Shown: positions 8,581 through 18,277 of the stretch, piece by piece
Numbering within the stretch: position 1 is the stretch's first letter
Layout of the letters: each line of letters opens with the position of its first letter
NCBI RefSeq assembly: GCF_900156465.1
Contig: NZ_LT707064.1
Span: forward strand, 310,001-374,000
Reading direction: 5' to 3'
Length of the DNA: 64,000 nt
From: Pseudomonas sp. 7SR1
GTDB taxonomy: Bacteria > Pseudomonadota > Gammaproteobacteria > Pseudomonadales > Pseudomonadaceae
Notes under the pieces: model-generated
Told to the model about the DNA's origin: nothing
The model's database searches: none
What the model saw: the letters and a program-made list of their open reading frames with translations, nothing else
Position numbers and translations under genes: made by a program

Positions 8581-10083
8581 TTACGCTTGGGGCCGCATGT
8601 GCGGGAAGAGAATGACATCCCGGATCGACGGCGAGTTGGTCAGCAACATCACCAGGCGATCGATGCCAATGCCTTCACCGGCGGTGGGCGGCATGCCGTA
8701 TTCGAGGGCCCGGACGAAATCGGCATCGTAGTGCATGGCTTCGTCGTCGCCGGCGTCCTTGTCGGCCACCTGGGCCATGAAACGCTCGGCCTGGTCTTCG
8801 GCATCATTGAGCTCGGAGTAGGCGTTGGCGATTTCGCGACCACCGATGAACAGCTCGAAGCGGTCGGTCACGTTCGGGTTCTCGTCGTTACGGCGAGCCA
8901 GCGGCGACACTTCGAACGGGTACTGGGTGATGAAGTGCGGCTGCTCCAGCTTGTGCTCCACCAGTTCCTCGAAAATCATCACCTGCAGCTTGCCCAGGCC
9001 TTCGAAGCCGAGCACCTTGGCGCCGGCCTTCTTGGCGATGGCACGGGCTTTCTCGATGTCCTGCAGGTCGGCCGCGGTGATGTCCGGGTTGTACTTGAGG
9101 ATCGAGTCGAAGACCGACAGGCGCGCGAACGGCTCGCCGAAGTGGAACACCTTGTCGCCGTACGGCACGTCGGTGGTCCCCAGCACCAGTTGCGCCAGCT
9201 CGCGGAACAGCTCCTCGGTCAGGTCCATGTTGTCTTCGTAATCGGCGTAGGCCTGGTAGAACTCCAGCATGGTGAACTCGGGGTTGTGCCGGGTCGAAAC
9301 ACCTTCGTTACGGAAGTTGCGGTTGATCTCGAAGACTTTCTCGAAGCCACCGACCACCAGCCGCTTGAGGTACAGCTCCGGCGCGATGCGCAGGAACATT
9401 TCCATGTCCAGTGCATTGTGGTGGGTTTCAAACGGCTTGGCCGCCGCGCCGCCAGGAATGGTCTGCAGCATCGGCGTCTCGACTTCGAGGAAGTCGCGCT
9501 TCATCAGGAAACTGCGGATGTGGGCGATGACCTGGGAACGCACGCGGAAGGTCTGGCGCACGTCTTCATTGACGATCAGGTCGACGTAGCGCTGGCGATA
9601 GCGCTGCTCGGTGTCGGTCAGGCCGTGGTGCTTGTCCGGCAGCGGGCGCAGGGACTTGGTCAGCAGGCGCACGCTGGTCATTTCAACGTACAGGTCGCCC
9701 TTGCCGGAACGGGCCAGGGTGCCTTCGGCAGCAATGATGTCGCCCAGGTCCCAGGTCTTGACGGCGGCCAGGGTTTCTTCCGGCAGGGTCTTGCGGTTGA
9801 CGTAGACCTGGATGCGACCGGTCATGTCCTGGATCACCATGAAGGAACCACGGTTGAGCATGATACGACCGGCCACCTTGACTGGAATCGCCGCCTCTGC
9901 CAGCTCTTCCTTGGTCTTGTCCGCATACTGTTTCTGCAGCACGTCGCAGTAGGCGTCGCGGCGGAAGTCGTTGGGGAAGGCCTGGCCCTTGGCGCGCTCG
10001 GCAGCAAGCTTTTCCTTGCGCAGGGCGATCAGGGAGTTTTCTTCCTGTTGCAGGGCTTGCGGGTCGAGTTCTAGGTCGCTCAT
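8581..10083 (-). CDS. lysS: Lysyl-tRNA synthetase (class II)
   Basis: Charges tRNA-Lys with lysine. The protein is 500 aa, full length for bacterial LysS. It has an N-terminal OB-fold anticodon-binding domain (about 65-170) and a class II catalytic core: motif 1 around [16 protein letters not shown], motif 2 [20 protein letters not shown], motif 3 [24 protein letters not shown]. Starts MSDLELDP; the frame is intact. It lies downstream of prfB on the same strand, the common prfB-lysS arrangement. Confidence 0.98.
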   Translation of the reverse strand: MSDLELDPQALQQEENSLIALRKEKLAAERAKGQAFPNDFRRDAYCDVLQKQYADKTKEELAEAAIPVKVAGRIMLNRGSFMVIQDMTGRIQVYVNRKTLPEETLAAVKTWDLGDIIAAEGTLARSGKGDLYVEMTSVRLLTKSLRPLPDKHHGLTDTEQRYRQRYVDLIVNEDVRQTFRVRSQVIAHIRSFLMKRDFLEVETPMLQTIPGGAAAKPFETHHNALDMEMFLRIAPELYLKRLVVGGFEKVFEINRNFRNEGVSTRHNPEFTMLEFYQAYADYEDNMDLTEELFRELAQLVLGTTDVPYGDKVFHFGEPFARLSVFDSILKYNPDITAADLQDIEKARAIAKKAGAKVLGFEGLGKLQVMIFEELVEHKLEQPHFITQYPFEVSPLARRNDENPNVTDRFELFIGGREIANAYSELNDAEDQAERFMAQVADKDAGDDEAMHYDADFVRALEYGMPPTAGEGIGIDRLVMLLTNSPSIRDVILFPHMRPQA

Positions 10084-10191
10084 GTCTTAAAGGATTCCAT
10101 CACAGGTTCGTTGCCCCCGGCCCCGGGGCCAGGGTTTGCCGGCGAGCAGCGCTTTCATGCAAGCCTGCCCGCCCGCCGCATGGGTGTTGCG

Positions 10192-11287
10192 TTACAGCCC
10201 TTGTTTGAGGCTCGCTTCCAGGTATTCGTCGATGTCGCCGTCGAGCACCTTGTCGCAGTCACTGCGTTCGATGTTGGTGCGCAGGTCCTTGATGCGCGAG
10301 GCATCGAGTACATAGGAACGGATCTGGTGACCCCAACCGATGTCGGACTTGCTGTCTTCCAGTGCCTGGGAGGCCGCGTTGCGCTTCTGGATCTCCTGCT
10401 CGTACAGGCGGGCCCGGAGCATCTTCATCGCGGTGTCTTTGTTGGCGTGCTGGGAGCGTTCGTTCTGGCAGCTCACCACGGTGTTGGTCGGTACGTGGGT
10501 GATCCGCACGGCCGAGTCGGTGGTGTTGACGTGCTGGCCACCGGCGCCCGAGGAACGGTAGGTGTCGATGCGCAGGTCCGCCGGGTTGATCTCGATTTCC
10601 ACCTTGTCGTCGATCTCGGGGGAGACGAACACCGCCGAGAACGAGGTGTGGCGACGGTTGCCGGAGTCGAAGGGGCTCTTGCGCACCAGGCGGTGAACAC
10701 CGATCTCGGTCCGCAGCCAGCCGAAGGCATATTCGCCCTTGATGTGCACGGTGGCGCCCTTGATCCCGGCGACTTCACCGGCCGACAGCTCCATGATGGT
10801 GGCGTCGAAACCGCGTTTGTCGGCCCAGCGCAGGTACATGCGCAGCAGGATGTTGGCCCAGTCCTGGGCTTCGGTGCCGCCGGATCCGGCCTGGATGTCC
10901 AGGTAGGCGTTGTTCATGTCCATCTCGCCGCTGAACATGCGGCGAAATTCCAGCTTGGCCAGGGACTCGTCGAGGCGTGTCAGTTCGGCGACCACGTCGG
11001 CGACCGCGCCTTCGTCGTTCTCTTCGACGGCCATGTCCAGCAGGTCGCGGCAATCGGCCAGGCCGCTGGACAACTCGTCCAGGGTCTCGACGATCTGCGC
11101 CAGCGCGGAACGTTCGCGGCCCAGTTCCTGGGCGTACTCAGGCTTGTTCCAGACACTCGGATCTTCAAGCTCGCGATTGACCTCGGTCAGACGCTCATGC
11201 TTTTGATCGTAGTCAAAGATACCCCCGAATAGTTTCGGAGCGCTCGGACAGGTCCTTGATGGTGTTAAGGATCGGGTTGATTTCCAT
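10192..11287 (-). CDS. prfB: Peptide chain release factor 2, expressed by programmed +1 frameshift
   Basis: RF2 recognises UGA and UAA stop codons and releases the nascent peptide. Frame 0 starts at ATG 11287 ([15 protein letters not shown]) and meets an in-frame TGA at codon 25 (11215-11213). Reading CTT TGA C with a +1 shift continues as [10 protein letters not shown] and gives a 364-aa protein, the family length. The GGQ peptidyl-hydrolase loop is present ([16 protein letters not shown]). The 1096-nt length equals 365 codons plus one nucleotide, as expected for the shift. This is the normal autoregulated form of the gene, not a pseudogene. Confidence 0.97.
11212..11227 (-). promoter_or_regulatory. 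prfB programmed +1 frameshift site
   Basis: On the coding strand CGGGGGTATCTTTGAC combines an internal Shine-Dalgarno-like GGGGG, the slippery CTT codon and TGA followed by C, the canonical arrangement. Low RF2 slows termination at the TGA and favours the shift, giving feedback control. Confidence 0.96.
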
Positions 11288-11407
11288 GGCGGGCAGCACT
11301 CGTTGGCGAACTTTTGAAAGCCGGCGAGTATAACGTAATCAAGCGCCAGCGGCAGCCCGCCTGGCGGCTTTAGGGGCAATGAGATCAAGACCGGGCCTGG
11401 TACCCCC

Positions 11408-11453
11408 TGTGGCGAGGGGCGGTGCGACGTTTCGCTAAATCCCCTCGCCACAG
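11408..11453. repeat. GTGGCGAGGGG-type REP hairpin
   Basis: TGTGGCGAGGGG and CCCCTCGCCACA pair perfectly around a spacer of about 22 nt. This is a second REP variant (GGCGAGGGG core) in the window; it lies just downstream of wspR and may mark the end of the wsp transcript. Confidence 0.85.
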
Positions 11454-11476
11454 CCGCGTGCATCATCGACCCAAGG

Positions 11477-12532
11477 TCATTCGATCCCCACCCGGTTGCG
11501 GCCATTGTGCTTGGCCATGTACAGCCCCTTGTCCGCCGCCGAGATCAACTGGCGACAATCGCCACCCTGCTGCGGCGTGACGGTGGAGACACCGATGCTG
11601 ACGGTCAGGTTCTCGCCGCCGTCGGGCGTGGTGTGGGGGATTTTCAGGGCGACCACACTCTGGCGCAGCTTCTCGGCCATCAACCGGGCACCGCCGGGCG
11701 AGGTACCGGGCAGGACCAGGGCGAACTCTTCTCCCCCGTATCGAGCCGGCAGGTCGGATGGCCGGCTGCAAGCGTCTCGGATCGCCGTAGCGACCTTGCG
11801 CAAGGCCTCGTCGCCCTCCAGGTGACCGAAGTTGTCGTTGTAGGACTTGAAGTAGTCCACGTCGATCATCAGCAGCGACAGCTGGGACTGGTCCCGGATC
11901 GCCCGCCGCCATTCGAGCTCGAGGTACTCGTCGAAATGCCGGCGATTGGACAAGCCGGTCAGGCCATCGGAGTTCATCAAGCGTTGCAGCACCAGGTTGG
12001 TGTCGAGCAGTTGCTGCTGGCTGACTCGCAGGGCGCGATAGGCCGCGTCCCGCTGCAACAGCATCATGTAGGAGCGCGAGTGATAGCGGATGCGCGCCAC
12101 CAGTTCGATATTGTCCGGCAGCTTGACCAGATAATCGTTGGCGCCAGCGGCGAAGGCCGCGCTCTTGACCAGGGGGTCCTCCTTGGTGGACAGGACGATG
12201 ATCGGGATGTCGCGGGTGGCCGGGTGGTTGCGGTACTCGCGCACCAGGCTCAGGCCGTCGAGGCCGGGCATCACCAGGTCCTGGAGAATCACCGTCGGCT
12301 TGATGCGCACGGCATGGGCGATGGCCTGGTGCGGGTCGGAACAGAAATGGAAGTCGATGTTGTCTTCGTTCGACAGCCCGCGTCGCACCGCCTCGCCGAT
12401 CATCGCCTGGTCGTCGACGAGAAGGACCATGGCGGCATTCTCGTCACGCTTGAAATCGTCGAGCTGTAATTCGTTCATGAGGCTCACCTGAGTACGGCTT
12501 TGACCAGGACTGCTGGGGTTGTCATTGTGCAA
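11477..12532 (-). CDS. wspR: Wsp response regulator / diguanylate cyclase WspR
   Basis: Output of the Wsp surface-sensing system. The phosphorylated receiver activates a GGDEF domain that makes c-di-GMP, promoting attachment and biofilm. Receiver at about residues 35-155 with phospho-acceptor Asp in [13 protein letters not shown] domain at about 190-345 with active site [10 protein letters not shown] and an RxxD inhibitory I-site (RPSD) just before it, so product feedback is expected. The protein is 351 aa. The start at 12532 overlaps wspF by 11 nt; an in-frame ATG at 12478 (MNELQLDD) with a GGTGAG upstream is an alternative. Confidence 0.97.
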   Translation of the reverse strand: MHNDNPSSPGQSRTQVSLMNELQLDDFKRDENAAMVLLVDDQAMIGEAVRRGLSNEDNIDFHFCSDPHQAIAHAVRIKPTVILQDLVMPGLDGLSLVREYRNHPATRDIPIIVLSTKEDPLVKSAAFAAGANDYLVKLPDNIELVARIRYHSRSYMMLLQRDAAYRALRVSQQQLLDTNLVLQRLMNSDGLTGLSNRRHFDEYLELEWRRAIRDQSQLSLLMIDVDYFKSYNDNFGHLEGDEALRKVATAIRDACSRPSDLPARYGGEEFALVLPGTSPGGARLMAEKLRQSVVALKIPHTTPDGGENLTVSIGVSTVTPQQGGDCRQLISAADKGLYMAKHNGRNRVGIE

Positions 12533-13532
12533 AAATCTCTACCAGCCGGGGGGCTATGTCGTCGAGGGTCAGGATCTGCGTCGCCGCGTCGATGGCCGCT
12601 GCCGCCTTGGGCATGCCATACACCGCGCTGCTTCGCTGGTCCTGGGCGATGGTCACGCAGCCTTGCTGGCGCATCAGTTTAAGCCCTTGTGCGCCATCGC
12701 GGCCCATGCCGGTAAGCAAGACACCCACCGCATCACCGTTCCAGAAGTGGGCGACGCTTTCGAAAAACACATCGATGGAAGGCCGATAGATCTCGTTGAC
12801 CGGCTCGGCGGTGTAGGCCAGGGTGCCATTTTTCAGCAGGCGTAAATGATGGTTGGTGCCAGCCAGCAGCACCGTGCCATTTTGCGGCGGCTCGCCGTTT
12901 CGCGCCAGGCGCACCTTGTGGCCCGACACACTGGCGAGCCACTCGGCCATCCCGGCGGCGAACACCTCGTCCACATGCTGGACCAGGACAATGGCCGGGC
13001 CAAAGTACCGTGGCAAGGCCTTGAGCAGGACTTCCAGCGCCGCCGGCCCGCCCGCGGACGAACCGATGGCCACCAGCCCGTTGCGGGACGCCGCGGCACG
13101 TTGGGCCGCCGGTACGGGACGCTCGCGACTGCCCCGCTCGCCGATCAGCCAGCCGATGTTGGTGATCTTGCGCAGCAACGGTGCCGCCGCGTCCTCCGGG
13201 TTGCCGACGCCCAGGGCCGGCGTATCCACCACGTCCAGGGCGCCGTTGCCCATGGCTTCGAACACCCGGTGCACGTTCTGCTGGCTGTCGCCGGTGACGA
13301 TGAGGATGGCGCAGGGGTTGTCGGCCATGATCCGGCGCGTGGCTTCCACGCCATCCATGACCGGCATGAGCAGGTCCATCAGGATCAGGTCGGGGGTGTA
13401 TTCGGCGCAACGCTGCACCGCCTCGGCGCCGTTGGCAGCCACCCAGACCAACTGGTGGGCCGGCTCGAACGCCAGCGCGCGGCGCAGGGCCTCGACTGCC
13501 AGGGGCATGTCATTGACGATGGCAATCTTCAA
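12522..13532 (-). CDS. wspF: Wsp methylesterase WspF (CheB homologue)
   Basis: Demethylates the receptor WspA and resets the system; it acts as negative regulator of c-di-GMP output. The receiver (residues 1-120) has phospho-acceptor Asp in [13 protein letters not shown]. The CheB methylesterase domain (about 150-335) shows the triad: Ser in [10 protein letters not shown], His in LVQHVDEVF and Asp in GMGRDGAQG. The gene is full length (336 aa) and in frame. Loss-of-function mutations in wspF cause wrinkly or rugose variants in Pseudomonas; this copy looks intact. It overlaps wspE by ATGA. Confidence 0.96.
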   Translation of the reverse strand: MKIAIVNDMPLAVEALRRALAFEPAHQLVWVAANGAEAVQRCAEYTPDLILMDLLMPVMDGVEATRRIMADNPCAILIVTGDSQQNVHRVFEAMGNGALDVVDTPALGVGNPEDAAAPLLRKITNIGWLIGERGSRERPVPAAQRAAASRNGLVAIGSSAGGPAALEVLLKALPRYFGPAIVLVQHVDEVFAAGMAEWLASVSGHKVRLARNGEPPQNGTVLLAGTNHHLRLLKNGTLAYTAEPVNEIYRPSIDVFFESVAHFWNGDAVGVLLTGMGRDGAQGLKLMRQQGCVTIAQDQRSSAVYGMPKAAAAIDAATQILTLDDIAPRLVEIFAQ

Positions 13533-15787
13533 GAACGCGCTCCTCCGATCAGTTCCACCACGGCATCGAGCAAGGCGTCGTCATGGAAACTCGCCTTGGC
13601 CAGATAATAGTCGGCCCCCGCGTCCAGGCCACGGCGGCGGTCTTCTTCCCGATCCTTGTAGGACACCACCATCACTGGCAGCGATTGCAGGCGGTTGTCG
13701 CGCCGCAGCAGGGTCACCAGTTCGATGCCGTCCATGCGCGGCATGTCGATGTCGGTGATCAGCAAGTCGAAATCCTCGGAGCGCAGGGCATTCCAGCCGT
13801 CCATGCCGTCCACTGCCACGGCGACATCGTAGCCGCGCCCCAGCAGCAGTTTGCGCTGCAATTCACGCACGGTCAGGGAGTCATCCACCACCAGGATCCG
13901 CTTGCGCGGGGCCTGGGCCTGGTCCTGGCGGGCGATGCGCTCCAGGCGTCCGGTATCGAGCAGCTTGTCCACCGAGCGCAGCAGGTCTTCGACATCGACG
14001 ATCAGTGCCACCGAGCCGTCGTCCAGCAAGGCGCCGGCGGAAATGTCCTGGACCTTGCCCAGGCGCTCGTCCAGCGGCAGGACCACCAGGGTCCTTTCGC
14101 CGATGATGCGCTCCACCGCCACGCCGTAGATCGTCTCGCGCTCGCGGATCACCACCACCTTGAGACTCTGGCCACTGTTGCGGGTTGCCGGACGGTTGAG
14201 CAACTGGCTGGCGGCGACCAGCCCGACATGCCGGCCTTCATGCCAGAAATGCTGGCGACCCTCGACCTGTACGATGTCTTCCGGCGCCAGGTCGCACATG
14301 CGTTCGATGTGCGCCAGGGGAAAGGCATAGGCTTCGGCGCCGACTTCCACCACCAGGCTGCGCACTACCGAAAGCGTCAGCGGCACTTCCAGGTGGAAAC
14401 GGCTGCCCTCGCCTGCGGTCTGCTCCAGTACCACCGCGCCACGCAGCTGCCGGACCATATGCTGGACGGCATCCAGGCCGACGCCGCGTCCGGAGACTTC
14501 GGTGACCCTGTCTCGCAGGCTGAAGCCGGGCAGGAAGAGAAAGGCCAGCAGTTCCTCTTCACTCAAGCTGGCAGCGGTGTGCTCGGGCGAAAGGCCGCGC
14601 TCGACGACGCTGCGGCGCACCCGTTCCAGATCGACGCCGGCCCCATCGTCGGACAATTGCAGGACCAGCAGACCGGCTTGATGGGAGGCACGCAGGCGGA
14701 TCAGGCCCTCGGCAGGCTTGCCTGCCAGCAACCGTTGATCCGGGGATTCGATACCGTGGTCCACGGCGTTGCGCAGCAAATGAGTCAGCGGGGCTTCGAG
14801 CTTTTCCAGGACGTCGCGGTCCACCTGGGTTTTCTCGCCTTCGATTTCCAGGCGCACCTGCTTGCCCAGGCTGCGGCCCAGGTCCCGGACCATCCGCGCC
14901 TGGCCAGACAGTACGTCGGCGAATGGACGCATGCGACAGGCCAGCGCCGTGTCGTACAGCACCTGCGCCCGTTGGCTGGCCTGCCAGGCAAACTCATCCA
15001 GCTCGGCCACTTTCTGCGCCAGCAACTGTTGGGTCTCGGCCAGCAGGCGCCGGGCGTCACCCAGGGCCTCCTGGGCCTGAAGACTCAAGGCGTGATCCTT
15101 GAGGTGCACGTTCAGCTCTTCCAGGGCGCGCAAACCGTTGCCTTGCTGGCGCTTGAGCCGTTGCATCGTCGCCAGCCAGGGCCTGAGGCGCTGGGTTTCC
15201 ACCAGGGATTTGCTCGACAGGTCCAGCAGGCTGTTCAGGCGCTCGGCGGTGACCCGCAGCACCCGCTCGCCCCCTTCACTGACCCGCTTGCCCTTGGGGG
15301 CCGGCTCCATGGGCGCGGGCGCGGGCGCTGGCTCCAGTTCCGGCAACTGGATCGGCATGGGCTCGATGGGCCTGGCGCTGACCGCCGCCGGTGCACCGGA
15401 GGGGTCGAGCAAGCGGGCCATCAGCGCCACGTATCCTTCGACATCGGACGCACCGACGCTGTTGCCCGGCGTGGCGATGCGCGTCAGCAGGTCGGTGCCT
15501 TGCAGCAAGGCATCGATGTGCTCGGCGCTCAGGCGCAGGCGTCCTTCCTGGGCGCTGACCAGGCAATCCTCCATGACATGGGCCACGCTGACCCCGGCGT
15601 CCACCCCGACGATCCGCGCCGCGCCCTTGAGAGAGTGAGCGGCGCGCATGCACGACTCCAGGTGCTCGACCTGGGTCGGATCGCGCTCCAGGGCCAGCAG
15701 ACCGGCGCTCAGCACCTGGACCTGGGCTTCGGCTTCCAGGCTGAACAGTTCCAGCAACGAGGCATCGCGCATCTGATCGGGGGTCAT
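13529..15787 (-). CDS. wspE: Wsp hybrid histidine kinase WspE (CheA-CheY type)
   Basis: Central kinase that phosphorylates WspR and WspF. The 752-aa protein has an N-terminal Hpt domain with phospho-His in AAHSLKGAARIVG (near residue 50), a proline/alanine-rich linker (about 130-165), dimerisation and ATPase regions (LLRNAVDHGIESPDQR; DDGAGVDLERVR; GRGVGLDAVQHMV), a CheW-like domain, and a C-terminal receiver (VVDDSLTVRELQ, phospho-acceptor in LLITDIDMPRMDG). The ATG at 15787 overlaps the wspD stop. A longer upstream start exists but runs into wspD. Confidence 0.97.
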   Translation of the reverse strand: MTPDQMRDASLLELFSLEAEAQVQVLSAGLLALERDPTQVEHLESCMRAAHSLKGAARIVGVDAGVSVAHVMEDCLVSAQEGRLRLSAEHIDALLQGTDLLTRIATPGNSVGASDVEGYVALMARLLDPSGAPAAVSARPIEPMPIQLPELEPAPAPAPMEPAPKGKRVSEGGERVLRVTAERLNSLLDLSSKSLVETQRLRPWLATMQRLKRQQGNGLRALEELNVHLKDHALSLQAQEALGDARRLLAETQQLLAQKVAELDEFAWQASQRAQVLYDTALACRMRPFADVLSGQARMVRDLGRSLGKQVRLEIEGEKTQVDRDVLEKLEAPLTHLLRNAVDHGIESPDQRLLAGKPAEGLIRLRASHQAGLLVLQLSDDGAGVDLERVRRSVVERGLSPEHTAASLSEEELLAFLFLPGFSLRDRVTEVSGRGVGLDAVQHMVRQLRGAVVLEQTAGEGSRFHLEVPLTLSVVRSLVVEVGAEAYAFPLAHIERMCDLAPEDIVQVEGRQHFWHEGRHVGLVAASQLLNRPATRNSGQSLKVVVIRERETIYGVAVERIIGERTLVVLPLDERLGKVQDISAGALLDDGSVALIVDVEDLLRSVDKLLDTGRLERIARQDQAQAPRKRILVVDDSLTVRELQRKLLLGRGYDVAVAVDGMDGWNALRSEDFDLLITDIDMPRMDGIELVTLLRRDNRLQSLPVMVVSYKDREEDRRRGLDAGADYYLAKASFHDDALLDAVVELIGGARS

Positions 15788-16455
15788 GACAGGCTCCGGG
15801 CCACGGCACTCAACAACTGCTCCTCGTCCAGCCAACGCAGGCTGCGCTCCCTGAAGGGCAGCACGCCACGGGTGTATTTGTCGCCAGATGGCGACGCGGC
15901 CGCCAGGATGCGTTCGTCGATGGCATGGATGCCGTCCACTTCATCCACAGGCATCACCACCGGCCCGCCCTGGGCCGCGACGATCAGCATGCGCGGCATG
16001 ATCCGTCCACCGGATGCCGCGGCCGAGCCCGGTTCCAGATCCAGCAGTTGCACCAGCGACAGACAGGCCACCAGCGCCCCGCGCACATTCGCCACTCCCA
16101 GAAGGGCTCGCGAGCGCTGGTGCGGCAACGAATGGATCGGCTGCAAGGGCGCCACTTCCACCAGGCTGCGGGTGGTCAGCGCCAACCACTCCTCGCCCAG
16201 GCGGAACATCAGCAGCGAACGGGTGACAACATCGCTGTCCACTGGGGCATGGACCTGCTCCCGGTCGTCCTGTCGAAGGGCATAGCGGTCGAGCAGGCGA
16301 GTGGCCGCCGCCGAATACACCGAACAGTTGCGGCAATGAATATGCTCGGCCAGCAACGGACAGGACTTGTCCCCCAGTACGCCGATGCGGTTCCAGCAAT
16401 CGTCGATGGCCTGGGCATCGTCACGGGTGACGTCATGGAAAACCGAACCGCTCAT
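15784..16455 (-). CDS. wspD: Wsp coupling protein WspD (CheW homologue)
   Basis: Adaptor linking receptor WspA to kinase WspE. The 223-aa protein is longer than plain CheW because of an N-terminal extension of about 65 residues holding a Cys/His cluster (C-x8-H-C-x2-C in SCPLLAEHIHCRNCSV). The CheW domain follows (FRLGEEWLALTTRSLVEV, then ANVRGALVACLSLVQLL). Both ends overlap neighbours by 4 nt, giving tight translational coupling. Confidence 0.94.
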   Translation of the reverse strand: MSGSVFHDVTRDDAQAIDDCWNRIGVLGDKSCPLLAEHIHCRNCSVYSAAATRLLDRYALRQDDREQVHAPVDSDVVTRSLLMFRLGEEWLALTTRSLVEVAPLQPIHSLPHQRSRALLGVANVRGALVACLSLVQLLDLEPGSAAASGGRIMPRMLIVAAQGGPVVMPVDEVDGIHAIDERILAAASPSGDKYTRGVLPFRERSLRWLDEEQLLSAVARSLS

Positions 16456-17744
16456 CGTGGATGCTCACTGTCAGCCGCGCGCCCGCTGCGGGCGGCGCGT
16501 TCCTGCAATCGACGGGCTCCGGCCGCGTCCCCCTGGGAAGCCAGCAGCGCCGCCAGATGCACCAGGGCCTCGGCGTGTTGCGGCTCAAGATAAAGCGCCT
16601 TGCGATAGAAACCCTGGGCCTGGAGCGCATTCCCGGCCATGTCGCTGAGCAGGCCCAGCCAGTAGAACACCTGGGCCTTGGGTGGATGGTTGCTCAAGTA
16701 TCGCTCGCAGGCGGCCCGCGCCTCGGCGCTTTTGCCAGCATTGGCGAGCGTGGCGATATCGGCCAGCAAGGTGGCGGCGTCGCTGTCTTTCGCCGGAGCT
16801 ACTTTCGTCGGAGCCACTTTCGGCGAGGCCATTGGCGTCACGCTCGCCATGAACGGCCGGGGCCGGGCGGGCGCAGGGGCCACGGGCGGCACGACACGGG
16901 GCGGCAGCGGCGCAGGCACCAGGGTGGGCAACGGCTGCGGTTCGGCGACACCCTGGCGGCTGAATGCGAACGACTGGGGCACGCCGATCGAGCGCAGCCC
17001 CAGCCGCCCCAGCAGGCTGCCCTCGGCGGGACCGATGAACAGCACGCCGTCCTGGTGGGTCAGGCGCTTGAGCACCTCGAATACCAGCCGTTGGGTCGGC
17101 TGGTCGAAATAGATCAGCAGGTTGCGGCAGAACACGAAATCGTAGGGGGCCTCGTTCGCCAGCAAGGCCGGATCCAGCAGGTTGCCCACCTGCAGGCGCA
17201 CCTGCTCGCGGACCCGCTCGCCGAGACGATAGCCGTCCCCGTCGGCCGTGAAATATCGCTCGCGAAACGCCAGGTCCGCGCCCCGGAATGAATTCCTGCC
17301 ATAACGAGCCTCCCGGGCGCGCTCCACAGAAAGCGGGCTGACATCCAGTCCATCGACCTTGAACTGGTGAGGCTGTACGCCGGCATCGAGCAGCGCCATG
17401 GCGATGGAATACGGCTCTTCGCCCGTGGAACACGGCAAGCTGAGAATGCGTAGCGCACGCAGGTGCCGGATCGCCGTCAGGCGCTGGACGGCCAGCCGGG
17501 CCAGGGTCGCGAAGGATTCCGGGTAACGGAAGAACCAGGTTTCCGGGACGATCACCGCTTCGATCAGTGCTTGCTGCTCCTGGGTCGATTGCAGCAGGCA
17601 GTGCCAATATTCTTCGACCGTTCGCCCTGGCACGGCGGTGATGCGCTGGCGTACGGCCCGTTCGATGATGGCCACGCCCACGGAGGTGACATCCAGGCCG
17701 ATGCGCTCCTTAAGGAAAACGAAAAAACGCTGGTCGTTGTTCAT
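16452..17744 (-). CDS. wspC: Wsp methyltransferase WspC (CheR homologue with TPR)
   Basis: Methylates glutamates on WspA using SAM, opposing WspF. CheR N-terminal and catalytic domains occupy about residues 1-270, with SAM-binding LSLPCSTGEEPYSIAM and FVFCRNLLIYFD. A proline/alanine-rich linker (about 280-320) leads to a C-terminal TPR-like helical region (about 340-430, VFYWLGLLSDMAGNALQAQG). The 430-aa length agrees with other WspC proteins. It overlaps wspB and wspD by 4 nt each. Confidence 0.96.
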   Translation of the reverse strand: MNNDQRFFVFLKERIGLDVTSVGVAIIERAVRQRITAVPGRTVEEYWHCLLQSTQEQQALIEAVIVPETWFFRYPESFATLARLAVQRLTAIRHLRALRILSLPCSTGEEPYSIAMALLDAGVQPHQFKVDGLDVSPLSVERAREARYGRNSFRGADLAFRERYFTADGDGYRLGERVREQVRLQVGNLLDPALLANEAPYDFVFCRNLLIYFDQPTQRLVFEVLKRLTHQDGVLFIGPAEGSLLGRLGLRSIGVPQSFAFSRQGVAEPQPLPTLVPAPLPPRVVPPVAPAPARPRPFMASVTPMASPKVAPTKVAPAKDSDAATLLADIATLANAGKSAEARAACERYLSNHPPKAQVFYWLGLLSDMAGNALQAQGFYRKALYLEPQHAEALVHLAALLASQGDAAGARRLQERAARSGRAADSEHPR

Positions 17745-18277
17745 GGCCGGGCCTTTGGCAGGTCAAGGCTCGGCGGCGTCGCGGGGAACAACAGCGCACG
17801 GACCGACTCATCGAGCAGGTCGTTGACCCGCACCCATTGCAGCAGCCCCTGGGCATCTTCGCGAACCGGCCCCAGGTACGGCGCCTGGCGGTTATCCAGG
17901 CCATAAGGCTGGAACTGCTCCGGGTCGCACCGCAAGGTATCGGTGGCCTGCTCCAGGATCAACCCCAGCACCTGCTCCGCCGATTGCCCCTCGGGCCGAT
18001 AGTGCACCAGCACCAGCCGCGTACTGGTGCGGATCTCGGCGGGCTGGCCGAAGGTCAGGCTGCACAGATCGATCACCGGCACCACCGTTCCACGCCAGGC
18101 GAATACCCCGGCCACCCAGGACGGGGCCCGGGCAATCGGCTTGAGGGGCATGCGCGGCAACACCTCCACCACGTCGGTGGCCGCCAGGGCATAGCGCTCG
18201 TTGCCGATGCGAAACTGCAGGAACAGCATCTGACGGGCCGCCGGCGCGGTGCCACGTCTGGCCTCGAAGTCGCTCAT
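17741..18277 (-). CDS. wspB: Wsp coupling protein WspB (CheW homologue)
   Basis: A 178-aa CheW-domain adaptor, the first of two in the operon. Typical features are RIGNERYALAATDVVEVLP and the hydrophobic VAGVFAWRGTVVPVIDL segment. It lacks the Cys-rich extension of WspD. The start codon shares one base with the wspA stop (TGATG), so the genes are translationally coupled. Confidence 0.95.
   Translation of the reverse strand: MSDFEARRGTAPAARQMLFLQFRIGNERYALAATDVVEVLPRMPLKPIARAPSWVAGVFAWRGTVVPVIDLCSLTFGQPAEIRTSTRLVLVHYRPEGQSAEQVLGLILEQATDTLRCDPEQFQPYGLDNRQAPYLGPVREDAQGLLQWVRVNDLLDESVRALLFPATPPSLDLPKARP

Noticed and set aside
8572..10074. 500-codon plus-strand open frame over lysS
   Set aside because: Exact antisense of lysS; no start signal and no recognisable domain.
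10192..11505. prfB as a frameshifted pseudogene, or with a longer in-frame N-terminus
   Set aside because: The CTT TGA C site with upstream SD-like sequence is the conserved programmed frameshift; the longer frame upstream has no RF2 similarity.
13583..16285. 900-codon plus-strand open frame across wspE and wspD
   Set aside because: Antisense to genes with intact catalytic motifs; composition (Gln/His/Gly-rich) is that of a shadow frame.
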